A DNA stretch of 64,000 bases from Nostoc calcicola FACHB-3891 (GTDB taxonomy: Bacteria > Cyanobacteriota > Cyanobacteriia > Cyanobacteriales > Nostocaceae): assembly GCF_014697355.1 (NCBI RefSeq), contig NZ_JACJRQ010000002.1, positions 186,001-250,000 on the forward strand. The letters are read 5' to 3'. Below are positions 1-8,892 of this stretch, in pieces. The translations under genes were made by a program, and so were the position numbers. Below the pieces are notes generated by a model. That model had not been told where the DNA came from and made no database searches. It saw only the letters and a list, made by a program, of their open reading frames with translations. Numbering within the stretch: the first letter of the stretch is position 1; the number at the start of each line of letters is the position of its first letter.

Positions 1-20
1 ATATACCACCCCAAGATATT

Positions 21-488
21 GTTTCAATCCCTAATAGGGAGTAGATGAAATTTCAAGTATTAATACGTTTAAAACTATTGTTACAGGCATCGTAAGTTTC
101 AATCCCTAATAGGGAGTAGATGAAATTTCAAGTCGGGAGGCGAAACGCCCCCCGATGATGAGGAAGTTTCAATCCCTAATAGGGAGTAGATGAAATTTCA
201 AGCGTAGCAGTTATCAGAGCTACTAGTTGAATTGCCTGTTTCAATCCCTAATAGGGAGTAGATGAAATTTCAAGTTGCCAGCCCCGCCGTTGCGGAGAGC
301 AACTTGCGAGTTTCAATCCCTAATAGGGAGTAGATGAAATTTCAAGAGTGGAGGCGCGATCGCCTCTTGCCTTATCGCTAGTTTCAATCCCTAATAGGGA
401 GTAGATGAAATTTCAAGAACGGGGGATTTGTCTGCCTTCCATTGGTATTGAGTTTCAATCCCTAATAGGGAGTAGATGAAATTTCAAG
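21..488 (-). CRISPR. CRISPR array 1 (type I-D), 7 repeats visible, open at the left edge
   Basis: Seven identical 37-nt repeats start at 21, 96, 166, 238, 310, 381 and 452, separated by spacers of 33-38 nt. The repeat is read on the minus strand, because the shared leader lies on the right side (489 onward) and the minus-strand repeat ends in ATTGAAAC, the usual 3' handle. Bases 1-20 look like part of another spacer, so the array probably continues to the left of the window. It lies downstream of cas2 and on the same strand as the cas genes, so it is the array directly attached to the operon. The newest spacer by position is 418-451. Confidence 0.97.
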
Positions 489-699
489 TGCGGTAGCCTG
501 AAACACGGTCTGTATTTAGTTTTCAAGGTTCTATTGCGCGGATGGTCTAATGGTAACATGGAAAATTGAGATTAGGTATTAAGGAAATAGCCAAAACCCA
601 GTCTGTGTAAGGTGCGCGGGTACTTTTCCAACTATTTCTCTCAAAACTCTTGCTACAGCTTACTTTGAAGCTTCTTTGGGTAAACCTTGTTTTGAACAC
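489..699 (-). promoter_or_regulatory. Leader of CRISPR array 1
   Basis: This non-coding stretch between the cas2 stop and the first repeat of array 1 is closely matched by 14402-14612 next to array 2, which is how the leader was recognised. A block at 585-626 is identical in both copies and begins 97 nt from the repeat in each. The segment on the array side of the block is AT-rich on the minus strand and could hold a promoter, but no start site can be fixed from sequence alone. Confidence 0.85.
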
Positions 700-987
700 C
701 TACCCATCCGCGCATTCGGCAAAGAAAATAGAATCGTCGCGCACTGGTTCGCCACCAATACGTTCTACTTTACCAAAACAGCAGGCACAGAGAAAATAAA
801 AGCGAATATTATCAGTATCAGGTTTAATCAGTTTGTACAAACGCGATCGCAGTTTTGCATATTGAGTCTCACTGAGTTGGCATTCAAACACGCTATACTG
901 CACCCACTGTCCATAAGATTTGAGAATATTATGAATTTTGGTACGGCGTTTGTCTTCGGAAATATCGTAGGATACAAGGACATTCAT
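700..987 (-). CDS. cas2: CRISPR-associated endonuclease Cas2
   Basis: Encodes 95 residues, the normal size for Cas2, which with Cas1 forms the integrase that inserts new spacers. The N-terminus reads MNVLVSYDI, with the conserved metal-binding Asp at residue 8 after the first beta strand, followed by a ferredoxin-like fold pattern. It is the last gene of the type I-D operon, about 80 nt after cas1, and its stop codon is directly followed by the leader of array 1. Its last dozen codons are duplicated in decayed form at 14613-14650 beside array 2. Confidence 0.96.
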   Translation of the reverse strand: MNVLVSYDISEDKRRTKIHNILKSYGQWVQYSVFECQLSETQYAKLRSRLYKLIKPDTDNIRFYFLCACCFGKVERIGGEPVRDDSIFFAECADG

Positions 988-1068
988 TGTTATTTTTCAT
1001 CGGCTGGGGACTGGGGACTGGGGATTAGGAAATAGAGAAAAGTTTTCTCAATACCCAATCCACAGTAG

Positions 1069-2073
1069 CTATTTCAGAACTAGTGGCGGATATTTCTCGA
1101 TTTCAGCCATCAAGTATTTCGCCAACAATCGGGCTTGGATTTCAAAGGCTTCTTGGTAAGTGCATTTGCGTCCTAATACAGGATGTTTAAATTCGGATTG
1201 TTTCTTTTGTGCGTATAGTCGCAAAAATGTTTTTCGTCCTTCGGGAGTCAGGGAAACGGCTGCACTCAAGGGTTCGGTGACAAAATCTGCTTTTATCAAC
1301 AACTGTTTATTGATGGCAGACAATACTACTGCATCTACAATTAACGGGCGAAATTCTTCCATTAAGTCTAATGCTAGTGATGGTCTACCGTAGCGATCGC
1401 AGTGCAAATATCCTAAATATGGATCGAATCCGGCAATGTTGACAGCACCTTGAATATCATGCCGCAATAATGAATAGCCAAAGCTGAGTAAAGAATTAAC
1501 CGGATCGGTTGGAGGACGGCGGACACGGGTGTTAAAAGTAAAGTCTGTAGTCCGAATAAGTTGATTGAAGCAACCGAAATAAGCTGCACTTCCGGCACCT
1601 TCTAAGCCGCGCAGTGAGTTAATATTTTGAGTATTTTCGATTGGTGCGATCGCTTGCTCTAAACGTGTTACATTTACAGATAAATCTAAGTCTGGGCTTT
1701 CACGTTGACGACGAATAAGCAAGTTACGGTAGTTTTTTAACTTCCCCCGCACAAAACCTTGTACTACATGAATTGCTTGGGCTGATTCACCAGCCGCTTG
1801 CCATTGGGCTTTACGCACAAAGATATTTTTAGTCACTTCTGGTTCTATTCTTCCTAAATAACGACCATTTTCGGTGAGAAAAGTAAGAGGTATATGTCGT
1901 TCTAGTAGTTCCGATATGGCGGCTGGGGAAACAGTAGCGCGTCCTAAAACTACAACACCATCGACCTTTATTAATGGGACATCTAAAATTGTCTTTTTCT
2001 CAAATTTGACGTTAAGTCGTTCATCAACTTTCCCGATAAAAGCATCTTCTTGAGTGACGTATACTGTACCCAT
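1069..2073 (-). CDS. cas1: CRISPR-associated endonuclease Cas1 (type I-D)
   Basis: Encodes the 334-residue Cas1 integrase used in spacer acquisition. The N-terminal beta domain (about 1-85) is followed by the helical catalytic domain. The likely metal ligands are Glu158 (RGLEGAGSAAYFG), His224 (DPYLGYLH) and Glu239 (LDLMEEFRPL). The ATG at 2073 is the only sensible start. It follows cas4 after a 146-nt gap that holds a palindrome and a heptamer tract, an unusual break in an otherwise compact operon, and precedes cas2. Confidence 0.97.
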   Translation of the reverse strand: MGTVYVTQEDAFIGKVDERLNVKFEKKTILDVPLIKVDGVVVLGRATVSPAAISELLERHIPLTFLTENGRYLGRIEPEVTKNIFVRKAQWQAAGESAQAIHVVQGFVRGKLKNYRNLLIRRQRESPDLDLSVNVTRLEQAIAPIENTQNINSLRGLEGAGSAAYFGCFNQLIRTTDFTFNTRVRRPPTDPVNSLLSFGYSLLRHDIQGAVNIAGFDPYLGYLHCDRYGRPSLALDLMEEFRPLIVDAVVLSAINKQLLIKADFVTEPLSAAVSLTPEGRKTFLRLYAQKKQSEFKHPVLGRKCTYQEAFEIQARLLAKYLMAEIEKYPPLVLK

Positions 2074-2219
2074 AATTACATCCTAAATTAGCAAATAATT
2101 GGTTTTTTAGACGCGATGAATCGCGTCTCTACAAGAGTAAATTTGCACTGAAATGAATGGGATTGACCTAGAAACTCTGTTTAACTTCTGACTTCTGAAT
2201 TCTGAATTCTGAATTCTCA
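2074..2219. repeat. Palindrome plus heptamer repeats between cas4 and cas1
   Basis: The cas4-cas1 gap contains a perfect inverted repeat at 2109-2128 (arms AGACGCGAT/ATCGCGTCT, 2-nt loop). Near-identical copies lie at 17524-17543 and, less perfectly, at 60710-60730. A short TTCTGAA-type tandem tract lies at about 2185-2216. The palindrome could fold in the operon mRNA. No gene is seen here. Confidence 0.8.
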
Positions 2220-2813
2220 CTAATTAGCTTCTTGATAGCGTCCTAATTTTTCTACAACTTGGGGCAAACAGTGTGAATAGAAACTGCATCCATCACAGCG
2301 TTTTGATTTGATGGCTTTAGGCATTGCACCTGTAAATAACAGTGTTTGCACAGCTTCAATCGTGGCGATCGCACTTTGACGCAATTCTTCAGAAATCTCA
2401 ACTAATTGGCGTTTATGGGACTGTGCGTAGTAGATATAGCCAGTGTTGATAACTTCCCCCGTCATTTCTTCTAAACACAAAGCTTGAGCGCAAACTTGCA
2501 ATTCATCATTATCCCATTCGCCCTTACGTCCTCGTTTGTATTCGATGGGATAAAATTGACCATTTTCAGATTCAATTAAATCGGATTTACCAATTAATTT
2601 ATATTTATCTGACTTCAACAAAATCGCTCTTATTTGCCAAGTCTCTTCGCGGTTTCCGTCTCCAGTTGTATGAACGCGCTCATGTAAACTTGTGCCTTCA
2701 ATTGTGTATTGATTATCAATAAATTCTCCTGCACAAAACATTCGCCAACAGCGATGCGAACAGTAGCTATATTGATTTAACGCCGCAATAGAAATGTAAT
2801 CACTTTCATTCAT
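2220..2813 (-). CDS. cas4: CRISPR-associated exonuclease Cas4
   Basis: Encodes 197 residues of the RecB-like nuclease family that trims prespacers and helps select the PAM. Four cysteines suited to an iron-sulphur cluster are present: Cys18 (QYSYCSHRC region) and the C-terminal set at about 173, 176 and 182 (KRCDGCSFYSHC). The nuclease core is seen as GKSDLIE followed by PIEYKRG. It lies between cas6 and cas1, the usual order in I-D loci. The gap to cas6 (2814-2867) is a short AAAATCT-type repeat. Confidence 0.95.
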   Translation of the reverse strand: MNESDYISIAALNQYSYCSHRCWRMFCAGEFIDNQYTIEGTSLHERVHTTGDGNREETWQIRAILLKSDKYKLIGKSDLIESENGQFYPIEYKRGRKGEWDNDELQVCAQALCLEEMTGEVINTGYIYYAQSHKRQLVEISEELRQSAIATIEAVQTLLFTGAMPKAIKSKRCDGCSFYSHCLPQVVEKLGRYQEAN

Positions 2814-2867
2814 ATTTTTAACTAACTATTTCCAAATCTAAAATCCAAAATCTAAAATCTAAAATTG

Positions 2868-3683
2868 TTATACTCGCCGCACCATTCCCATTCCCATTGT
2901 TGTTTTACGTCCCAATCCTGTGTATAATGCAAAATTAGCTAAAGTATTAATTTGCTTAATTGCCAAAGTTTCAACATCACCCAAAATCCGATAGGTAATA
3001 TTGCCAACACAACCGATAAACTTACTTTCATAGTTACCGATCACTTCAGTATGAATGTCAAAAGCGCTGGGATAAATTGATTCAATGGCAATACTGGAGA
3101 TTTCAATGCCGCTGTATTTATTCCAACGACTCAAAAGGCTGTTGAACACAGATTCTTTGATAGGGAGGACATTATCATATGCACCTTGACGAAATGATAC
3201 AGGTGTAGCGAAGGTGAAATTGAAAGTGCGATCGCTTGGTGATGCTTCTTCGTACAATTGTGTATAACTGCAAGCATTAGCCCAAGGTTGCGTAGATTGC
3301 GGCGTACCTTGAATACTGGTAATATGTAAGTTTGCAGAACCTAAATGCCAAGGGCGATCGGGGTTAAGATTTAGCCAAAGTGCAGTTAATTTACTAAACA
3401 AAGTGTCATCAAGTAGAGAAATACGCCACCAGCAGGGAGTACCAGCCGGAATGAGTTTTTGATGACTAAATTGCAACGTGTGATGTTGCTTGTGTTGTCG
3501 TTGTATTTGCAACGGCGAGAGAGTAAAGGCTTTATCTGCGTTGGAAGAGTGCAAATAATCTGCCAAACTAGAATCAACAGAATTAATCAGAGTCAGAAAT
3601 AGTGCATGGTAATGTCTCCCAGTCAGAAATTCCGGGTAAATGGGAGATTGGGGAATCAAATTGAGGACAAGACTGTGGGGCAT
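2868..3683 (-). CDS. cas6: CRISPR pre-crRNA endonuclease Cas6 (type I-D)
   Basis: Encodes 271 residues. Cas6 cuts the repeat RNA and leaves an 8-nt 5' handle, which would be AUUGAAAC here. The C-terminus has the family's glycine-rich loop, GLGRKTTMGMGMVRR. The N-terminal half has the expected ferredoxin-like pattern, and a histidine-rich stretch around 60-75 (RQHKQHH) could include catalytic residues, but I cannot assign them. It is placed between csc1 and cas4. It presumably processes both arrays, since they share one repeat. Confidence 0.92.
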   Translation of the reverse strand: MPHSLVLNLIPQSPIYPEFLTGRHYHALFLTLINSVDSSLADYLHSSNADKAFTLSPLQIQRQHKQHHTLQFSHQKLIPAGTPCWWRISLLDDTLFSKLTALWLNLNPDRPWHLGSANLHITSIQGTPQSTQPWANACSYTQLYEEASPSDRTFNFTFATPVSFRQGAYDNVLPIKESVFNSLLSRWNKYSGIEISSIAIESIYPSAFDIHTEVIGNYESKFIGCVGNITYRILGDVETLAIKQINTLANFALYTGLGRKTTMGMGMVRRV

Positions 3684-3734
3684 AAATCAAATTAAAATGG
3701 TAGATGTAAGGTGGGCATTGCCCACCATTTGAAA

Positions 3735-4454
3735 TTAAGCTTTAAATCGATACTGCATTTTTGCAGGTAAGCACAATTTTTCGGTTTTGTTGGGATTGTC
3801 GAATTCGTAATATTGTCCTTGGCGAATGCTGACATTTTGAATCAGACTCACTGGGGGCATATTTACCACATCGTAGCTAACAACTTGATGAGTAAACATC
3901 ACATCCAAAGGATTTAAAGGGTAAGAAAAAGTGAAGTCGCCTGTTTTTAATTCAATTTTGGTAACTTCTTGAATTGTGACTTCAGCTTTACTCATCCATT
4001 TACCCAAACGAATCCATTTTGGTAGCTTCAATTGCTTTTGAGAAATTATAAACAACTCAAATTTACTTTCCGGTGCAATTTCTTTCGCCCTACCAAAACT
4101 AGGAATATTTTTCTGCGTTTTCTCCATTTCCACATGGTAGTTATTGTTAGCATACTTCCATGTGTTGAGAATAGCAGTATGTTTAACTGCACGCGCAGGT
4201 GTTACATAAATTCCTTGTTGATTTAGCGGAGTTAAATGTGCCTCATATTTAGGAACTTGTTCGGGACAAAAGTAACGATAGGAATCTTCTTCAGTAACAG
4301 TGGTAGAGTAAATTTCGCTATCCACCAACCCTAATGCATAGCAGAGTGCATAGTTATGAATTACTGGTTCTGTTTCGTAAAGTCGCCCGATTTCACGAGT
4401 TGCATAATATAGACTGTCATGAAGTTCTAATTGACAGCAATAGATGATTGGCAT
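3735..4454 (-). CDS. csc1: Type I-D Cascade subunit Csc1 (Cas5d)
   Basis: Encodes 239 residues. Csc1 is the Cas5-like subunit that caps the crRNA 5' handle in the type I-D effector complex. It is recognised by its place directly after csc2 (5-nt gap) and by the family-like opening MPIIYCCQLELHDSLYYATREIG and the closing QYYEFDNPNKTEKLCLPAKM region. No catalytic motif is expected. Confidence 0.93.
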   Translation of the reverse strand: MPIIYCCQLELHDSLYYATREIGRLYETEPVIHNYALCYALGLVDSEIYSTTVTEEDSYRYFCPEQVPKYEAHLTPLNQQGIYVTPARAVKHTAILNTWKYANNNYHVEMEKTQKNIPSFGRAKEIAPESKFELFIISQKQLKLPKWIRLGKWMSKAEVTIQEVTKIELKTGDFTFSYPLNPLDVMFTHQVVSYDVVNMPPVSLIQNVSIRQGQYYEFDNPNKTEKLCLPAKMQYRFKA

Positions 4455-4459
4455 TTTGC

Positions 4460-5488
4460 TTACTCCGCAACTGCGCCAGCTTTTTTATTGCTTTTTGTAT
4501 CTTTTTTGCTCTCTTTTTTACCAGTTTTTAAAACCCATGTTTGAGCATAGATACTTGATTCTGTATTGGCTTGCATTAACATTGCTTGCAATCCATTTTC
4601 ATTACTAGTGATGGATTTGACTTCCTGTAAAAGTGGCGTAAATGATTCACCAATAAAATCAGTGTGGGTGATACACTCATTTTGCATTAAATCTATAATT
4701 CCTTCTTTTGCAGCATTTAAAACTTCATCTTCATTAAGTGGATCTGGAGGATTTATTTGTTGTTTTTGCTGCATTAAGTCATAGATTTTTTGTGTCCAGA
4801 GAAGATTGCTAACAATCTCGCCATCTGCAAAAATCACGCCAATTAATTCATTTCTGACTCTACCTGTTCTAGTTGTTTGTGCCCCATAATGACGAGTTCT
4901 GAGAATATTATTAAAAACGTAGAGAAATCCTGCTTGTGTGGGGTCTTTTAAAGTGACAATGCTGGGAAAAAAGGTTTGGGGTAAGATATGATCTTGGCTA
5001 TTAATTCTGCTGGTTACTTCTCCTTGACGACTCATTGTGCCATTTTCAAAAGGCGCGTTGAGGGTGAAGTTGAGGTGAGAATCATCAAAGGGTGTAATCG
5101 AGTAAGCTGTATCGACAACGACTTTAGATTTTTCGGAACCGGAATCACCAATGGCAAAACCATAGAGAATACAATCAGGGGTAGTTTTACTGAAGTCTAC
5201 ATTGTAGTCACAGTTTTTAGCATCACCAATTTCATATTTACGCAATAATTCCCGTCCTGTTAAGCGTTCTGGGGTAGATTGTTTGCGCTTAAACATTGCT
5301 AGGCGGCTGATAGGTTCTTTATTTTGGATTCCAGCGCGGACTTTGGCTTTATTGAGTTCTCCGTCTGTTTGAAATAAAGGGTAAGATTCTGTGACACGAA
5401 TTGTAATGAAATGAGCATATTTGCCCATCGGTTTAGCAGGAATTTCGCTGTGAAAGAATTTAGCATCAACGGTTTTGAGTAAGTTCAT
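4460..5488 (-). CDS. csc2: Type I-D Cascade backbone subunit Csc2 (Cas7d)
   Basis: Encodes about 342 residues. Csc2 is the Cas7-like subunit that lines the crRNA backbone in the I-D interference complex. I chose the ATG at 5488 (MNLLKTVDAKFF) rather than the TTG four codons upstream. Family-like features include RLAMFKRKQSTPERLTG near the N-terminus and LRTRHYGAQTTRTGRVRN in the middle. The C-terminus is Lys-rich. Its stop is 5 nt before csc1, which suggests tight co-expression. Confidence 0.94.
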   Translation of the reverse strand: MNLLKTVDAKFFHSEIPAKPMGKYAHFITIRVTESYPLFQTDGELNKAKVRAGIQNKEPISRLAMFKRKQSTPERLTGRELLRKYEIGDAKNCDYNVDFSKTTPDCILYGFAIGDSGSEKSKVVVDTAYSITPFDDSHLNFTLNAPFENGTMSRQGEVTSRINSQDHILPQTFFPSIVTLKDPTQAGFLYVFNNILRTRHYGAQTTRTGRVRNELIGVIFADGEIVSNLLWTQKIYDLMQQKQQINPPDPLNEDEVLNAAKEGIIDLMQNECITHTDFIGESFTPLLQEVKSITSNENGLQAMLMQANTESSIYAQTWVLKTGKKESKKDTKSNKKAGAVAE

Positions 5489-5544
5489 ATTTGTTTCCAA
5501 AGTTTAGTATGATGTTGCAAGAAATTGAAAGTATTTACAGAATT

Positions 5545-8500
5545 TTAAATGTTCATCGCTACTTCCTCAGTTTCTAAATCTGGTAATTCTTCCGGTTGTT
5601 GTTGGGGAAGATTGCGATATTCTTCATCTTCTGCAAGACGATACAAGTATTCACAGGTGTCTCGAATTAAATTTAATTGTCCACCTGCTAAACGTGCGCG
5701 ATCGCTTTTAAAACTTCCCTCAAATATCACCTCGACAAAATATTTGGCAAATTCATATACTGCTTGACGTTCTGCTTCGGAATTTAACGCTGGCTTCCAC
5801 TTGCCATCTATAAAAATCAAAGCTGGTTTTCCTTCTGCTGCTTTGCGGCGTACATTATTCATTAATTTAGATAAACGTGCTGCTACCACATCTATTAATG
5901 ATTCTGTATTGGTAACTAAAGCCTTATCAATTTTGAGAATTACATCCGCAGCTTCATCAATTGGTTTGAGAATCGCATTCGCTTTAGCATTAAATTTTTT
6001 AGCCCGATAAAAACGACGGTAGAGTGCAGTTAATTCACGCAGTTGATTCACAGTTTTACCTTCTGGTTCAAAGTAGTAATATAAGTCGAGATAAAGACGA
6101 ACTTTAGCAATGGGTACAGATTCAATTTTGTCTTGCTTCCGCAGCCATTTATTGAGGTAGTGAAATACATAAAGAGGACTAGTTGCTAAATCCCGCGCCA
6201 AATCTGCTAATTTACCCCAATCAGGATCGCCGTCTTTTTTACGGTTAACTTCTAGATGGATAGTATAAGCAGCAGTTAGCGCATTTAACGGTGAAAATTG
6301 ACGTTTGACTGATGTATTGGGAAGGATACTATCTAAACGATAGTTATCTTTTTGGATCAAAGAATGAATTGCTTGATGTTCGCCATCTAATAGCACTGTT
6401 TGTTCAAAATCAGCACCACTAATAAAAGGCGGAACAGGTGACTCTGACGCCACAACTTTGACATCTAAAACTAGGGGTAAAGTGAATGCTAACCAAGCTG
6501 GTGTCACCCAAGATTCTGTATCTGTGGGTTCTCTTCCTGGCGGTAAACCGATAAAGAAGAATGTCAAAGTTTCTTTTTCAGAAAAGCTAATTTTGAAAGT
6601 GCGATCGTCCTGTGGCTGAAGATTTTCTTTAATTAGTAGACTGTCTACTTTCTGATAATTCGCAATTGTCAACTTAGCCACTTGGTTTTCAGTAATGAAA
6701 TGTTTTCGCAACTCCGCATCAAAGCGAGTACGCGCAAATTGGGTGTATGCTAGCTGCAAGAATTTATTGGTTTCTGGGGTGAAAAAATAAGCTGGATATA
6801 GGTAAAGATAGCGATATTTTCGACTTTCAAAATCTGCGCCTACAGCATTAGTTTGATTCATTAAAATCTGTCTTAACATGATTTCAATTGACCAAATTGA
6901 GCAGATTTGCCGTTTAGCAGCTTGAGCATTAAATAAAATCTGCCGATTACTGTAAACTTGAGGAGCAAATAAAGTTGCTGACTCCATTTGTTCTGTCACG
7001 GTGTAAGAAGAACTAGAAATCGCACAAACATTTTCTCGTCCTCTTCCGGTTATTTTGGCAGAGTTATAGCGTTGGAGTTCTACTAAAAATGGTGTGGTTT
7101 CTGGTTCTAAAACTGCTCCTGCTGGTAGTGAAATAACTCGACTGACATAGGTTTCTAAATCATCCCAGCCATCAGGAATATCTGTAAATTCTGTTAGTAT
7201 TGGTTGAATTAAACTAGCAGCATGACTCACCATTCCTTTCATGACTTCCAGGATTTGGGTAAAATCCTTGCCGGAATGTTGGCGAAAGTATTGTGCTGCA
7301 AGGTAATACCAATCTAAAGGGACACCACCTGTTTTTTTCAGTGATTGAATATATCTGATAGCAGGAATGTCTTGGCATAATCCTAAGTATTCAGCCAGCT
7401 TTTGGGTTAAGTCGAATTCTGGGAGATTTTTTCTTTGAGATTTTGGTTGTTGTTTCTGCCATTCGTCAAATTTTTCACACCAACCACCCCAAATTCCCCG
7501 ACAGAGAATATCACCAAATTCTGCCAAGCGATCGATACGAATTTCATTAGCAAATTGTAAATTTAAATTTTCTGGTAATTCTCCTTGTGATTGATAATTT
7601 TGTAAGCTTTCACCTCGTTTAATTGCAGAAGCAGTTTTGCTATCAGGAAGTAATCTAACAGCTGCATCAATACTGACTTCCATTAAACCAACAACATCAA
7701 AAAATAGCCAATAGTAATCAGCAAATTTCAAACCTTTACCATCACGATTAAAACCTGTTTGTCTTTCTTGAAGCTTTTCTGCACACAGGTTTTTTATTTT
7801 TTTAACAACTCTCTCTCCAATTTTATCAGTGACAATTGTAGGAGCATCAACATGAGCTAAGTAAACAACGCCATCAGGCAGATATAATAATGGTGTATAA
7901 AATTCTTCAGGATGCGCATCAATTAAAGCATTGTTAAGGATATTGGTGAGAACACCGCGATTTTCAGAAAGTGAATGATAGGTAAGTTTTAATTGATGGT
8001 CGCTTAATCTGTTGATTAAGTTTGGTAAGCGACCAATTTCTACATCTCTAGGATGTTTGATGACAGAAGCAAATAAATCTGCAAGTGAAACTAAATCAAT
8101 CAAAACTTGTCTAATTCTGCTGTCTAGTCTTTCGTCGTCTAAGGTTTTTAATCCTCTAGTAGCTAGACCTAAATCAGCATCATGTTTTACCCCAGAATTG
8201 TTACTGATTTCAATGATATCGTCAATAAAATCTTCCCAATCTTCACCAAGCAAGTTCTGTAAGCCAAAATCTAAAATCTTTTTGGCGATGTAACCACGTC
8301 CGAGATTAGGCGCATCTTCTTTTTTAGGTGTTTGTAATTCCCAGTCTCGATTCTGAAATTGATGATTATTAAGAATTAGCCAATCTTGATAGTCAGGAAA
8401 CTTTTCATAATCGTGCAACAAATAAGAAGTGATAAATATACAAGCTTGCAATTCTTCACAGTTTCTCTTAACTGGATTTGTATTAATCTCTGCTGCTTGT

Positions 8501-8892
8501 AGTCGCTTCAAAATGCGATAGGTTGGAAACAAACCATTGAGCAAATGTGCTATTATAGATTGGTCGCCTGCATTATCTCGGCGAACTGGTGTTTTACCTG
8601 CTGCTATTCTTTGAGCATTAATTTTTTCAATAGTAATTTCAAAGAATTTACCACCCTTGGCAGTTGCACCTGCTAGTTGTTGAATCAGGTTAGGTAAGAC
8701 AAAATCAGCAAAGTTTTCTATAGTGCGATCGCCTGCATTACCCTTTGCTTTTTTTACTGCTTCTTTAAATAGGCGAACTGTCAGCAATTCCCGTTTACTA
8801 GGTGATTCATCATCATCATCTGTAACATCATCAACATGGGGAACTTCTTCAGGCAAATCATCATCAAATTCATCCATTAGTTTAATATTCAC
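5545..8892 (-). CDS. cas10d: Type I-D large subunit Cas10d (Csc3) with N-terminal HD nuclease
   Basis: Encodes 1115 residues, the signature protein of type I-D. Cas10d is the large subunit and carries the HD nuclease that in other type I systems belongs to Cas3. The HD pair is visible at His160-Asp161 (YLLHDYEKF), with further candidate ligands at GVKHDADLG and LVSLADLF. No GGDD cyclase motif is seen, as expected for I-D. The GTG at 8892 overlaps the TGA of the upstream DUF433 gene (GTGA), implying translational coupling. An ATG at 8877 is an alternative start. The N-terminus is unusually acidic (residues 7-30). Confidence 0.95.
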   Translation of the reverse strand: MNIKLMDEFDDDLPEEVPHVDDVTDDDDESPSKRELLTVRLFKEAVKKAKGNAGDRTIENFADFVLPNLIQQLAGATAKGGKFFEITIEKINAQRIAAGKTPVRRDNAGDQSIIAHLLNGLFPTYRILKRLQAAEINTNPVKRNCEELQACIFITSYLLHDYEKFPDYQDWLILNNHQFQNRDWELQTPKKEDAPNLGRGYIAKKILDFGLQNLLGEDWEDFIDDIIEISNNSGVKHDADLGLATRGLKTLDDERLDSRIRQVLIDLVSLADLFASVIKHPRDVEIGRLPNLINRLSDHQLKLTYHSLSENRGVLTNILNNALIDAHPEEFYTPLLYLPDGVVYLAHVDAPTIVTDKIGERVVKKIKNLCAEKLQERQTGFNRDGKGLKFADYYWLFFDVVGLMEVSIDAAVRLLPDSKTASAIKRGESLQNYQSQGELPENLNLQFANEIRIDRLAEFGDILCRGIWGGWCEKFDEWQKQQPKSQRKNLPEFDLTQKLAEYLGLCQDIPAIRYIQSLKKTGGVPLDWYYLAAQYFRQHSGKDFTQILEVMKGMVSHAASLIQPILTEFTDIPDGWDDLETYVSRVISLPAGAVLEPETTPFLVELQRYNSAKITGRGRENVCAISSSSYTVTEQMESATLFAPQVYSNRQILFNAQAAKRQICSIWSIEIMLRQILMNQTNAVGADFESRKYRYLYLYPAYFFTPETNKFLQLAYTQFARTRFDAELRKHFITENQVAKLTIANYQKVDSLLIKENLQPQDDRTFKISFSEKETLTFFFIGLPPGREPTDTESWVTPAWLAFTLPLVLDVKVVASESPVPPFISGADFEQTVLLDGEHQAIHSLIQKDNYRLDSILPNTSVKRQFSPLNALTAAYTIHLEVNRKKDGDPDWGKLADLARDLATSPLYVFHYLNKWLRKQDKIESVPIAKVRLYLDLYYYFEPEGKTVNQLRELTALYRRFYRAKKFNAKANAILKPIDEAADVILKIDKALVTNTESLIDVVAARLSKLMNNVRRKAAEGKPALIFIDGKWKPALNSEAERQAVYEFAKYFVEVIFEGSFKSDRARLAGGQLNLIRDTCEYLYRLAEDEEYRNLPQQQPEELPDLETEEVAMNI

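Noticed and set aside
530-575. tRNA-like stretch in leader 1 (GCGGATGGTCTAATGGTAACATGG)
   Set aside because: It resembles a tRNA D-arm region, but no anticodon arm, T-arm or acceptor pairing follows, and the match in leader 2 (14450-14485) breaks the D-loop pattern. It is part of the leader.
676-1035. Plus-strand open frame of 119 codons opposite cas2
   Set aside because: It is the antisense of cas2 with no family features, and cas2 itself is clear on the minus strand.
5545-8892. Cyclic-oligonucleotide synthase activity of Cas10d
   Set aside because: No GGDD motif is found, and type I-D large subunits are not known to make cyclic oligoadenylate.
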